Positions 23,196 through 35,439 of a DNA stretch of 64,000 nucleotides are shown here, one piece after another. The stretch covers positions 33,075,346 through 33,139,345 of the forward strand of contig CM046350.1 in NCBI GenBank assembly GCA_025403435.1. The letters are read 5' to 3'. Source of the stretch: Artocarpus heterophyllus. Taxonomy: Eukaryota > Streptophyta > Magnoliopsida > Rosales > Moraceae. Position numbers and translations under genes: made by a program. Every line of letters begins with the position of its first letter. Positions within the stretch are counted from its first letter, which is position 1. The notes beneath the pieces were generated by a model. It was given only the letters and a program-made list of their open reading frames with translations, had not been told where the DNA came from and made no database searches.

Positions 23196-24895
23196 TGTTA
23201 GGATAGATTTATAAATAAATAGAAAATTTATTCATCATATTTGCGTTTATGTATTTTAAATACTTTATGAATATCATTAAAATTTCATAATTATCTATGT
23301 GCCTTAAATATTGTATATAAGTGTTATATGCAATACGATAATATTTAATGATGATAATTTAAATAGTTAGTAATATATAATTAATTATTCAATTAAAGTA
23401 TAGAATCTTTAATTGAATGTTACTAGTGCAGGTCATTTCTATTAAGATTTGAACGGCCTTATCTAGTGGACTATTAATATAGGAAGTCATTAAATGAGTA
23501 CACCACACATAAGGAGATCATGTAGGATTGGAACATGATATGATATCAACATCCAATAGTTTCCATTAAATATAGCGAATTTTAATCACATCGATCGATG
23601 GTCATATATAAGACGATTTATTATTCATTAGAGAATCTATGACACTCAAGGATAAAGAAGTAATTAGAGAGGTTAACGGATTTCATTAGCTCTAATTATA
23701 AATTTTTTACAAAAAAAACCATTTATATGTAATGGCTATACTAAATGGACGACTCTAAGATATGAGTAATTAAATATCTATAATTTCAAGAGTACACTTC
23801 CAAGTATTTAGTGGAGTTACATTGGAATTAATAAAAAAGTAATATATAAATTAAAGAGTTTAATTAATATAATATTACTCTTATTGTGCTTGAAATTATG
23901 GGTCCATCGGTCCCCCTACCATCCTTGTAACCACTGTTGGACAAGTAGAATTATTAGTTTAAATAATTAATTTAAAATTATAGAATTCTAAATATTATTT
24001 AACAAATAAAATAAAATAATTAATTTTTGAAAAGTACATAGTGGGGCCCAACCACTATGTAGGTGGCACACATAGTGGGAGGGTCCCACTATGTGTGTGG
24101 TGCCTATGTTGTCAATGGAAAATCCTTTGTGCATAGCAAAGCTTGTTTATAAATTTTCCATATTTAGTATTTCCAATTTAAATAAATGTGAGTTAATTTA
24201 AGTACAAAAGAGTATAGAGACAAATAAGATTGGATAACAAGCAGTCATCTCACCTGCATGTAATGGGAATGGCACCACAAGCACAGATATGGTATCTGTG
24301 CGTGACACCTATCATAGTACCAAGAAAGGGAAACTTGTGTTTTTATTTTAATTAAAATACGCGATATTAAATTAAAATAAAAAGACTTTTTATAATTAAT
24401 GAGCTCTCTCATTCTCTATAAATAGAGGCCTCCTCTTTTCATTTGTAATACACTTGTGAGTCTTAGTGAGATTGAGAGTGCTTTGCCCAAATTTTTCCCC
24501 TCATGGGCATGTAAGGGAGAAAGAGTACGAAGAAAATTTCTTCATCCTACGTCCCGTTTTGTTCATGAGTTAAAATTAATGGGTAGTTTAAATTACTTGA
24601 GTGATCATTTAGAAACCATATTCCTTCTACGCCCACACGTTTATCCATCCGGTGTCGAAGACTAGGCGAGAAAGACGGTGGTTTCATTTAAAAGAGAACA
24701 TCTTTTGCAACCCACTTGTTTCTAGTTCATCTCCATTCATTCCAGTAAGCAAAGTAATATATATTTATTTATGTGTTAAATTAATATAATCTATAGTATT
24801 TTTACAAAAGTTTTGATAAAATTTTTATCATACACAATCCATACCACAACCATGTTTCTGCTATTTTTTGTGAAAACCGTTTTCCAAAACCAACA
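23196..24895 (+). repeat. Family X copia-type solo LTR, copy B (1700 bp)
   Basis: It runs from TGTTAGGATAGATTTATAAA to CCAAAACCAACA, flanked by CATAC and GATAC (a five-base target duplication with one mismatch). CTCTATAAATAGAGG at 24414-24428 is the TATA box. No primer site or coding region adjoins, so it is a solo LTR. Copies A (7411 to about 9091, minus) and C (46729 to 46777, then 63182 onward) match it. The 69-codon frame near 24456 in R/U5 is not a gene. Confidence 0.78.
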
Positions 24896-26881
24896 GATAC
24901 AACAAACACTTGAACATAATATCTTGCAACAATTTTATGTTTCAAAACAAAATATAAAACCTGTAAAACTCTGCAAATTTGATAAATAACAGAGGTGTCA
25001 TTTCATAAACCGACACAATTATTGTAACACATGCAACCATTCACATGTAGAGGTACTTTTACATTATAAAGGTATCTTTTCATATAACATTATATCTATT
25101 ACAATAGATATGTTCATTCCTAATAAGTTTCAAGATTGTAAAAAAAAACATATAACCAATAAATATGTGTAGTTTATATTAACAAATGTATCTTCAACCT
25201 CCATTATTTTAGATAAACATATTATAATCTTTCTAACATTTCCTTCTCATAAACCATCAAAACTTGATCGTCTTCTTCTTCTTTTTTTATTTTTTGGGTA
25301 CAAAAAATCTTTGTCTTCTTGCTTATCAAGTTATACGGAGCAAACCACATGCCATATTGCGCATGACTTTTCCTATGGTCGCATTAATTTGGATAATGTT
25401 CAAAGTTCACAAAACGCCAAAGTACCCCTTCTCTTTAAAATATATATTATCTTCGCTACTAATCAAAATGTCGCCAGCTGAGAGGCTTCGATTAAAAGTG
25501 ATATCCGTCAATTATGTAAATTGTTTGAATTGTTCAACTCTAGAATTTGGCAACGTTGTCAACGTTGACTAACGGCACTGCTTTTTAAAAAAATTGAAAC
25601 CAACGGCGCCATTACACCTGAGTGTACTAATTCGGAGGATTGGTTGTGTTTATTTTATTTTTTCTTTTTTGGAAAAGATTGGTTGTGTCTTATTTATTTA
25701 TTTATTTTGAAAGGATTAGTTATTTTGCATAAAAGAAAAAGCAAGAGTAGAAAGTGATTCTCTTTTATAAGAAATGCTATGGTGGACGCCACAAAAATTC
25801 TCCACCGATGAAAAATTTTGTTAGGACCGTTGGTTTTTTATCTAACGGTGACTGACTCTACCACATATAAGTCAATACCAAATTTTAAACCATAATTCAT
25901 CAAATTCATAATTTTTTTTCTCATTCTCACTTAAATATCTCTATTCTTCATCCTATAAAAAAAGAAAAGGAAAAATCTATGTTATTTTATTTTCTTCTAT
26001 TATGTTTGCTATCACCGGAGAAGAAGGGATCCCGTCAATTGAGGCAACAACATTGACTTGCCTCCGTCGTGCCAACCAAGCCCTGTTGCAAGTCGCCCTC
26101 CCCGTGCTGGCTAAGCCTATCAAACGTTGTCGAGCCCAACAAACATCCAAATGCAAAGATCTACCCGAAAACTCCACGAATTCTGAGATCTAGCCTGAAA
26201 CCCAGTGAATGACATTGATCTCTTCTGCCACCTACATCAACTCCCCGTCAACAAGAACCGTAGACTCCACCCACGACATTGCGCGCGATCCCAACAGTGG
26301 TCGCTAATGATGGCGATTCACATTTCCTCACTGCAAATACCGACGAACAATAGCGTGCCCCCCTGCCCCCCGACGAACATCTAGGCCTTCACTTCTTAAT
26401 TTTGTCTTAATTTTGAAATTAATTTTTTTTGTTATTATTGGGGAAATTTTTGTAAAAATTGTGCAATTAAATGTATTTTGTAATATAATTGTGGTTTAGA
26501 GATTGATTAGTTTATTATTGTATTATTTGTGAAAAAATTGTGTAATTGGTTTGACATTTGATTTGTGAAATTGGTTTAATCTAAATGTTTAGACTAATCT
26601 ATTTATGGGTATTAATTTTTTCAAAAGGATTTGGGTATTAATTTAGTACTGTCTTAGTGTTCAATTTTTTTTAAAAAAAGGTTTAATCTGCGTTTAAAAG
26701 TGTATTAATTTGTTGAAATGGTTTTTTTTTTTGAAGGGAAAATGGTTTAATTTTTTAAATGATATGGTTAATTTTGAGATTAATTTGATAATTTTTTAAT
26801 TTCTTAAACGTAATGGTTTTTTCTTAATTTATATATATTTATATAATGGTTTTCTCTTTATTTTTATTGAATTTAGGCAAT
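24896..26881. other. AT-rich intergenic stretch without a recognisable gene
   Basis: Reading frames such as 25264-25572 show no domain and have a T-run start, so I discount them. 25770-25860 (ATGGTGGACGCCACAAAA with CTCCACCGATGA) resembles a short old repeat. 26000-26380 is GC-richer, with two overlapping opposite short frames and no recognisable protein; it could be a gene fragment. Confidence 0.4.
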
Positions 26882-27004
26882 TACTACAACAAATTTGAGA
26901 TAATACGACCCTCATTTAACGACCTTTTCTCAAAAAAAATCATGATAAGAGAAGAAAATACGGGGAGTTACGCCTGCGAAGACGAAAACCATCATGATAT
27001 ATAT

Positions 27005-27150
27005 TTTTTTACCATGACAGTTTTTTGAAAAACCACCGTGGTATGTTAAGCCTTCCACGATAGTTTTTTAGAAAATTGTCGTGGTAGAGACGGTACATAC
27101 CACAACGGTTTTTTAAAAAAACTATCATGGTAACTCACTTAAAACCCTTT
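27005..27150. repeat. Left subterminal repeats of the CACTA element
   Basis: Units such as CACCGTGGTATG, CCACGATAGTTTTTTAG, AATTGTCGTGG, CCACAACGGTTTTTTAA and CTATCATGGT alternate in both directions, so adjacent pairs can form hairpins. Subterminal repeats are where En/Spm-type TnpA proteins bind. Confidence 0.65.
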
Positions 27151-27502
27151 TTTTTCACCTCGACAATTAGACACAAATGAGAAACTCACCTCTCAAATGC
27201 AAACACAAACCCCTCCGAAACTGCTGCCACTGTCCCTCTCTGCCTCCACACTCCTTAATTTCCTTCCTAATTGTAAGTTTTTATTAGAAATTGATAAATT
27301 GTTGTTGATTATGTTGTTTAATCTGTGTTTATTGTATTGTGGAACATGGGTATGATTTATTTGTTTTATGAAGGGAATGTGCAATTTGTTTTATGATGGG
27401 TGAATGTTTTTGTTTTATGATTAGAATATGGTGGGTATGTATAATTTGTGAAATTAATTTTAATTGAATTGCTATTTATTATTTCAATTTAGGACTTGCA
27501 AA

Positions 27503-29656
27503 ATGGATAGGAAATGGATGTGGAATTTTCAATTGTCTAGAAAATATGTGAATGGTGTGGAAAAGTTATTGGATTTTGCCAAAACTCATGCCAATTCAAT
27601 GTGGAAACCATGGATTGCATCCAATTCCAGGTGTTAGAGGACATTTATTTTGAAATGGAATTATAAGTAGTTATCAAACGTGGCATTTTCATGGCGAGTC
27701 TAAGTTCAATCCAAATTTAGTAAGTAAAGAAAAGGAAGCTATTATGAGAGATAATATGGATGATCACGACAATATGGTTGACATGGTCAATGATTTGGAA
27801 AAACACTTCCTGCACCATTCGAATTTATTTGAGATAATGATGAATTATGTTGAGACACTCGTGCATGCGGATTGTACCAATTCACCAAATTGTCTGCTTT
27901 AGTTGGGCTATGGAATTTGAAAGCATTGGGTGAGTGGTCAAATTCTAGTTTCGCAAAGCTTTTGGAATTTCTAGAAAGGCTTCTACCAAAGCGTAATAAA
28001 TTACTAACTAATATGTATAAGGCTAAGGAGACTTTGAGCACTTTAAGAATGGAGTATGAGAAAAATTCATGCTTGTGAAAATGATTGTGTTCTTTATAGG
28101 AAAGAGTATGTGCATGAGAATTATTGTCTGGTTTGTCAACAATCGAAGTGGAAGAAAGGAAAGGAGCCAAAAAACGGTAAGAACGAAGTGCCAAAGAAAA
28201 TGTTATGGTACATTCTTCAGGTACCATGTTTGAGCCGCTTATTCAGAAACTCAAAACATACCAAGAATTTGACATGGCATCATGAAAAACGGGTCGACAA
28301 TGGTATGCTTAGACATCCGATGGATTCACTACAATGAAAGACTTTTGAAGCCGATCATCCCAACTTTAGTGTGGATCCAATAAATATATATTTGGCTTTG
28401 TCGACAGATGGAATGAACCCACATGGTAACATGAGTAGTAGGCATAGCACTTGGCCCATAATACTTGTTAACTATAATCTCCCTCCAAAGATGTGCATGG
28501 AGCTGAAGTTTTTAATTTTGCATTTATTGATTTCGGGTCCTCACCAACAAGGTAGTAACATTGAAGTATACTTGGCATTGTTAATCGATGACCTAAAAGA
28601 CTTGTGGGAAAATGGAATAGAAGTTAGAGATGCTTATCAAGAAGAGACGTTCACACTCCATGCAATGTTAATATGGACAATTAACGACTTCCTCACATAT
28701 GGCAATTTATCTGGTTATTCGGTGAAGAGTTCTATTGGTTGTCGTATTTGTATAAAGGAAACGTCTTACAAACGGTTGAAGAATGACAAGAAAACTGTTT
28801 TTCTTGGTCATAGAAGATGGTTTCCTAGAGATCATCATTATCGCAAATAAAAGAAAGCCTTTATGGCAACAGCAAAGAAAGAGACTTTCCTTGTCCTTTG
28901 ATAGGTGGACAAATATTTGAAATGGTAAAAGATATAAAAGTGGTATTTGGGAAAAGAAAGTGAGATAAGGACGAGCTGCCGATAGATGGACCGTGGAAAA
29001 AGAACATCAATCTTTTTTGATCTTCCATATTGGAAGACATTTTTTGTTTGCTATTACTTCGATGCTATGCATATTGAGAAAAACATTTGTGAATCCATAA
29101 TCGGCACATTGCTTAGCATTTCGAGCAAGACTAAGAATGGTGAAAAAGCACGATTAGATCTCATAGAAATAGAGAATAAGCCTAATCTATTTCCTGAGAA
29201 AAAAGGGAACTACACTCATTTACCTCCAGCGAAGCACATGTTATCAAGAGCGAAAAAGAGAAATCTTTGTAAATGGCTTGCTTCGTTGAAAGTGCCAGAC
29301 GGGTATTCTTTGAACTTTAAAAAGTTGGTGTCGATGAATGATTTGAAACTTATTACCATGAAAACACAAGAATGTCGTGTGTTGATGCAACAATTACTAC
29401 CATTTGCATTGCGGGGAAGTAAGATTTACAATTACCAAGTTGTGCTCATTCTTTAATTCAAAATGCTTGAAGGTAATTGATCCACTTATGCTAGATTCAC
29501 CACAATCAAAGTTGGTGCAAACCTTATGCATGCTTGAGAAGTATTTTCCACTGGCATTTTTTGACATCATGATTCATCTAACGATGCACTTAGTATGTGA
29601 AGTTAAGTTATACGGACTAGTGTATTTGAGATATATGTACCCATTTGTTCATCATC
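27503..29656 (+). pseudogene. CACTA transposase relic (Tnp2 type)
   Basis: It is the catalytic transposase of CACTA elements. It starts MDRKWMWNFQLSRKY (transposase-associated domain) after a splice-acceptor-like TTTCAATTTAG. Next comes VRGHLF.NGI with TGA where Trp is expected (27651-27653). Then come LWNLKALGEWSNSSF, EKIHACENDCVLYRKEY with a frameshift near 28060, a TGA at 28335, and the conserved LSTDGMNPHGNMSSRHSTW. Downstream is DLPYWKTFFVCYYFDAMHIE from about 29000, and after another shift near 29430 SFFNSKCLKVIDP to YLRYMYPF at about 29656. At least four frameshifts and several stops destroy it. The usual C-terminal part is missing and replaced by a CT-rich tract. Confidence 0.85.
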
Positions 29657-29689
29657 GTCTATCACCGTCCGTCACCGCCCGTCTATCGC

Positions 29690-29935
29690 CCATGGTAAGT
29701 TTTTCCTGTCTCTCTTTCCTCCCTCCTCTCTCTCCTCCCCCCTCCCCCTCTCCTCCCCCCTCGTACCAGCCCCCGTCCCCTCCCCCTCCTTTCGCCCCTG
29801 TCCCCTCCCCCTCCCTTCCACCATTGCCTCTATCCCCTCCCCCTCCCCCTCCCCCTCCCCCCTCCCTCAACCCCCTCTCTTCACCCTCCACCCCCCGTCC
29901 CCTTCCCTGTCTCCTCCCCTCCACCGCTCCCTTAC
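29690..29935 (+). repeat. C/T-rich low-complexity tract (CCCCTCC-like)
   Basis: A nearly purine-free run of CCCCTCCCCCTCC variants begins about 35 bp after tnp2 similarity stops. It produces proline-rich (plus) and glycine-rich (minus) reading frames that I treat as artefacts. 29936-30600 then shows nothing recognisable. Confidence 0.75.
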
Positions 29936-30629
29936 TAATTTCATTATTAATATGCACTTACACTTTAAATAAATTTAGCCATCACATACTTCTTTGGCCA
30001 ATAAACTCGTGTAGAGGTAGAGAACATGAGTCTTTGCCTTATTTTTAATTCAATTTTAAATTTATTTAGATGTGATTTGTGCTCAATATCCTCCATAAAC
30101 TAAAAATGTAAGCATTAGATGGTTGATTTTGTCTAGTTGTTAATAATTTTTATGCCTATAGAATCAAACATAGGACAAGAAGAATAGTTTAGGGTTCTAT
30201 TAATAACATTTTAAAGTTTGAAAGCTAAAATAGAACAAGAAATATAGTTCAAAGGCCAAAACTAAAATTAATCCTTATGTAACATAAAGATTTTATGTTT
30301 GATATTAGTAACATTTTGGTTTCATTTGATATGAGGAAGTGAGAATGCTAAGATCACTTTTCACACTAGATAGATAGAAGTGACCACTATTTTGGTGGCC
30401 AATGTGTTTTTTATTTGATGAATTAAGGAAGAGAAGCTTTAAGTTAATCATGTCCTTAAACTATGCACTTGACTTTTGTAAATTTTTTGAAACTATCCAT
30501 AATATATTTAGCTATTGATGTGAAAAGAAACCCATAATATTGATGAGTCTCATATCTTCTTAAGTACTTTATTATTAGATTTCCTTAGCAATATATGATG
30601 TTGTGATTTTGGTGGTCATTAGAATAGGT

Positions 30630-32945
30630 AAAATGTCTCAAGAGATCGATAGTGACCACTATGAGGAGGAGTATGAAGAGTGCTCTCATCTTCCTCTCAA
30701 TATAGCGAGGGAAAACAAGGTAGTAAGCCACAAAGGTGTGCCAAATTCTATCCCAAAGTAGATTTTGGGAGAAGAGATATTTTGATGAAAAAAGTCCATC
30801 CGATAAAGAAGAAAGGTTTAAGAATAGAAGTGGTGTTTGATTCAAAAGGCTAACCAAAAGGCGCACCCGGCATTGAAATAAGCTGTTGGATTGGAGTCTT
30901 TAGTCGAGAACACATTCCTATATGGATTAAAAATTAGAGGTCTAAGGATTTAGACCAAGTAAAAGATGTAATTTGGAGAGAGATTTATGAAGCTTTCATA
31001 GTCGAGGGGTGGTATGCGAAAAACGCTTTGAAGGTTTGTGGTGAATTAGCAAAGGGGTTTATATCTAACCTCTATGTTACTTTTGTATAGCCATACCTTT
31101 CCATTCCAGAGGAAGATGAAAATATATATAAGCGGCCTCCTATGGTAGTACACTAATGCCCCTCTATAAACAATAACAATTGGGAAGCTTTTGTGAAGCA
31201 TCGACGTTCTGCCAAATTCCAACTGCTATCAGCTAACGCAAGAAAAATAAGATCGAAAGATGAATATTGTTCTATTGTTGGCTAAGCCGGATATAGAAAG
31301 ATCGAGCAATTATTGGTACGTTAATATCTTGCTCGTATTACATATATCAATTATTCTATCATTAATATGCTACTAATATAGCATAATACAGTTAGCTTAC
31401 ACAAGCATGCCACTAGCACGGGAGGAGTTGTGGGTAAAATCATGTCAAGGTCCTAATAGACAGTTTAAAAATCTAAGAGTACCAAAAATTAGGAACTTGA
31501 TTGTAAGTTTATTGAACTCAAATTATTAATTTGTAATTTAAAACCTGATGAAGAGTATTAAGAATAACATGGTTTGTTGTTGTTTTATAGGATGAGTACA
31601 TGATGCAACAAATTCAAGGGACCTTTCAATCCATCAGTAACAATGACATATTGATGAGGGCACTAGGGAAACTATAACATTCAAGACGTGTTCGTGATCG
31701 ATCAAAGTACATGAAGCAGTCTCAATATTTCAACCTCCAACCAAGTTCAAAATTCAATTCCCAAATGTTGAAGCTGTAGATGAAAATTGTAGAATTACGA
31801 GGTCTTGTGACAGAGTTCTTTTCCTAGGAACATGTCAGACCGACGGATGAGAGCATCTCACAACACAACAACTTCAAGGCTAGTTGTAACCCACCCAAAA
31901 ATGTAGTAGAAGCTCTACAAGCTCCAGAAGTCTAGTTGTCACCTCTTCATCAAGAGCCTAAACAATATCAAGACTCTTTATTGATGATAGAATTAATGGT
32001 GGGTATGCACTTGTTGCACTTAGGAAGGCATAAATGGAGAGTCTTCCAACTGATACAGTCCATGGAAGACCCATAGGGGAAGAAAACATACACATTAGCA
32101 TCACTACCATCAGAGTTAGAACAACTGAATTATCTGTTCTGACATTTGAAACAACAACTACGGGTGAAGCCCCCAGAAGCTTCATCACATGGCCAAAGAG
32201 GTTAATTGAAGTCATTGCAACGACGAAGATGAGTTGAGTGCCTAGCCACATTCCACAAGATCTAGGGGAAAGAAACACCAAAAAAAGAAAAGTTCTACAA
32301 AAACAAGACAATCACAGCCTAAGGTATAACAAGAACAAGAACAACCCATTGCGAGTGTTCCACTACCTACATTTAACTTTTCTTCAGTACCTCTAGAATT
32401 TATGCAGTTAGCTATGTATGTACATTCTTTCATATGTGACTCTATGCCCGATACCGGGAAATATCCCTAGCAATGAATTATCTATCTATGTAGGGCATGA
32501 AGACATTTATCACTTCATCACCTTTCATCAAATCGAGGTGATCTGTATCATGGTATATTTCATGAAATAACTCTATCCTTAATTCTTAATTTTTAAAGTC
32601 TAAGTAGAGTTGAAAGGTGCTTTCAAATAATTAAGTGTATTGTTTTTTATTGTAGTTTTTTGATGAAATATTGTGAACTTAAAGGCAAGGCGCGCAATTT
32701 CAGCTTCATATCTCCGACAATTGTTTCAAGTGCTATAAGAGACCTACAGAGTGATTGCAGAGAACACGCCATGTCACTCCTCCACCTAATAGCTCAAGCA
32801 CTGAGGGGGAAATTATTCTTTGTGCCATACAATGTTGAAGAACATTGGATATTGGCAATTTTTTCACCATGGGAGGACTAAATATATTGGTTTGATCCCC
32901 TCGGACCCCCACTACGTGATGATTTCGGATCACTCACGAGATTCT
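30630..32945 (+). pseudogene. CACTA second ORF relic: Transposase_24-like domain, middle block, Ulp1-like protease
   Basis: From about 30800, KGLRIEVVFDSKG, SCWIGVFSREHIPI and NNNWEAFVKHRRSAKFQ follow the plant Ptta/En/Spm 'Transposase_24' pattern. A further match is DILMRALGK.HSRRVRDR near 31650. 32034-32237 carries the block VHGRPIGEENIHI...GEAPRSFITWPKRLI usual between the two domains. From 32660, LFFVPYNVEEHWILAIFSPW, a TAA at 32879-32881, and YWFDPLGPPLRDD give the His and Asp regions of a Ulp1/C48 cysteine protease. The Cys end is not visible before 32945. Such fused proteins occur in plant CACTA elements; their exact job is not settled. Multiple stops make this copy non-coding. Confidence 0.68.
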
Positions 32946-33464
32946 AAGTATTAATGTTGTCTTATAAAATTAACTGTGTTAAGTTTTACATAATTGTATT
33001 GTCTATGAATTCATTTAATCATGACACATTGTTAGGGCACTTAATGATTGGAAGCTTCAAACGGGAAGCGGTGTAACATTCCGACCAAATAGAACATTAT
33101 ATTCCAGACGTAAGTGTCCAAGACAACAAGGAAACGTAAAATATGGTTTTTTTATTCTATGTTTCATGCGGGATATAATTAATAGTAGTAAACAAGCCCT
33201 AGCAAAAAAAGAATTTTATATAAATACGAATATAAATGAAGTTGGAATAAAGTGGGTATAATTTGTAAATCGATATGTCATTTTTAGATAGAGATAATAG
33301 ATAAATGATTGTGCAAAGTAGTTCAAATGTAAATGATCTTGTAAATATCTTTTAATTTCAATATACATCTTTTTTTTTATGCAATCAAGGCTATGTTGTA
33401 ATGGATAACATACGGGACTGGCCATCTCATGGGAAATAAGAAATTTTGGCAATTTTTTTTTTGT

Positions 33465-33793
33465 GCAATACCAATTTTCTACGACAATTTTAGCAAAAAA
33501 CCATCGTAGAAATTTGGTACATGTATGACCATCCACAACCGTTCTGATAAAAATCGTCGTAGAATGTGAAGAACCATCATGGATAATTCAATCTTTCACA
33601 ACGGCCGTCATGAAAGAGCTACCCCATACGCATCAAATTGGCGCCCATTTTTAGGTTCTACGATGGTTCAAAAATCATTATGAAAACTCAATTTTTGTAC
33701 CACGATTGAGGTTTTCACAACGGTTTTTTAACCATTGTGAAAGTTTTCCACGATAGTTTTAAACTATCGTAGAATTCCTAGTCTATAGTAGTG
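33465..33793. repeat. Right subterminal repeats and terminus of the CACTA element
   Basis: Repeated pairs such as CTACGACAATTTTAGC / AACCATCGTAGAA, CACAACCGTTCTGAT / AATCGTCGTAGAA and CCACGATAGTTTTAAACTATCGTAG form head-to-head palindromes. The last directly precedes the end CTATAGTAGTG. They resemble the left-end units. Confidence 0.68.
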
Positions 33794-34155
33794 CCTTGAT
33801 AAGTTTTATATTACAAGTTGTAAAAGAACCTTTTAGTATGATTACATATTAAAAAATTTACTACATAAAGTTTCACAAAACACTATAAAGGCAATTGAAT
33901 TGTTCAACATTACATCCTTTAATAGTCAAGTAAACACTACAAAAAAAAGAAAGAAATAAAAGGTCCTTATTCTTATTATTTTATGTTCCTGAAAACTATT
34001 TTTCATTACTTTTTTTTGTTAGTTTACGCTGCCTTCGCTTTACCCTTTAATTTTTGTCGGTAAACATGATAGTAGTGATATCATGCATAAATTTTCCCAC
34101 CTTTCGTCCACGCAAAAAACGTTTCAGAAGGAGATTATTCGGGCTTTCTTTTTCC
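33794..34155. other. Short spacer between CACTA and Copia-3
   Basis: AT-rich, no reading frame of note. Its right end (TTTCC) is one side of the Copia-3 insertion site; the DNA continues at 41076. Confidence 0.5.
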
Positions 34156-34611
34156 TGTTGGATCAAAATCCAATTATGGACCAATATATTAAATAAATTT
34201 GAATTAAAGGCTATCAATAAGGTTGTCTAATTAAAAGTGATCGTTTTGAGCTTTTAATGCATCATTAAGTGTGGGCCTCCTATGTGTAGAGACCAAAATA
34301 TAATTACTAATTTTATGATGGGCTAAATTGGTAATTAAGGATAATTGCTAGGGTTTAGCAATTATATAAAGGGGTTGTAGTCCCCAAGTCAGTACGTACA
34401 TTATTTTTCTGTTACCCATCTATAGAGAGATTACAGAGCATTCTGATAGGGAGGATTTACGTACCAGACTTGGAAGATCCTCAACCAAAAGACTCAAGAA
34501 TCACATTCAATCTATGGATTCAGGTTACTTCCGCATCTTATTAATATTCTTGATGATTTGACATGAACGATCCTGGGTGATGATGGTTTTCATCACAATT
34601 TTATTCTAACA
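34156..34611 (+). repeat. 5' LTR of Copia-3
   Basis: It runs from TGTTGGATCAAAATCC to TTATTCTAACA. TATATAAAGG near 34363 is the TATA box. An IR-like GATTCAGG/ATCCTC region lies in R/U5. Confidence 0.92.
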
Positions 34612-34613
34612 AG

Positions 34614-34627
34614 TGGTATCTAGAGCC
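34614..34627 (+). promoter_or_regulatory. Primer binding site of Copia-3 (initiator Met tRNA type, one extra base)
   Basis: TGGTATCTAGAGCC equals the classic TGGTATCAGAGCC with one inserted T. This might weaken priming. Confidence 0.8.
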
Positions 34628-34926
34628 TCTTCATGTTGAATCATTGAGAATCAATAATTTTCTATATGTGATTCTCATTAAAAATTCTCAAATTTAACAA
34701 TCTATGGTTTTATAAAATTGTTGAATTTGAGAACAATTGTTTGAATTTTTGGTTGAATTAATTTTTTTTATGCAATATACGGCATGTTGCCGAAAAGTGA
34801 AAAGTGAAAAAGTTATATCTATGAATAAGTTTTGTTTTTATTGCTGTTAATTTGTTTGGTTCATATATTCATTTTTTGTTTTCTTGTATGTGATACGGCA
34901 TTTAACTGCCGAAAAGGAAGAAACAT

Positions 34927-35401
34927 AAAAAAAAAAAAAAAAAGTTATGTAATGCATTAAGTTTTGTTGGGTTTCTGTTTCGGGAAAAAGGAAAGCCGGC
35001 GGCATCATTACTGCCGCCGGCGAAGGGACTCCGGTGACGACCATGAGGCTGCACCGGAAAGACAGCGCCCCAGCGGAGCGAGAAAGCGGCGGCCACAGAG
35101 GCCGCCGCATAAAAAAAAAAAAAAAAAAAGGTGGTTATTTTTCGCCAGCGGCTAGCCCCACGACTGCCGAAGTCGGCCGTGTCTGGGCGCGACCGGAGAA
35201 GAGCAGCTGCGGCCGTCTGGCCGCAGCACAGGGGTGGCGGCCGTCTGGCCGCCCGTTTATCTCCCCTAGGGTCGAAAGACCCCTAGGGTTCTCTTGCGGG
35301 AGGGTCTGGGACGAAGCCCAAACCCAATTCAGTTTCTTTACACGGGCCTAGTTGGGCCCGTGACCGGTTATGACCCAAGGATTCAAACCCCCGGGTTACC
35401 G

Positions 35402-35439
<38 letters not shown>

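Larger units (their letters stand above)
26882..33793 (+). mobile_element. CACTA (En/Spm) DNA transposon, autonomous-type but decayed (6.9 kb)
   Basis: The left end TACTACAACAAATTTGAG (CACTACAA with the first C changed) and the right end CTATAGTAGTG, inversely CACTACTATAG, are the termini. Subterminal hairpin repeats occur at both ends. Inside are a tnp2 transposase relic and a second ORF relic, both on the plus strand. The flanking triplets (AAT on the left, CCT on the right) do not match, so the target duplication is lost or an end is imprecise. Confidence 0.78.

Noticed and set aside
25264..25572. 102-codon reading frame
   Set aside because: Composition-driven, starts in a T-run, no domain and no neighbours.
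26002..26193. Opposed short frames on both strands at 25977-26193
   Set aside because: Symmetrical overlap in GC-richer DNA, no recognisable protein; possibly a gene fragment but not supportable.
29652..30048. Proline-rich and glycine-rich proteins
   Set aside because: Artefacts of the CCCCTCC tract; only the first about 80 codons of the plus-strand frame are tnp2.
30585..30866. Minus-strand 93-codon frame inside the CACTA element
   Set aside because: Shadow of the plus-strand second ORF relic.
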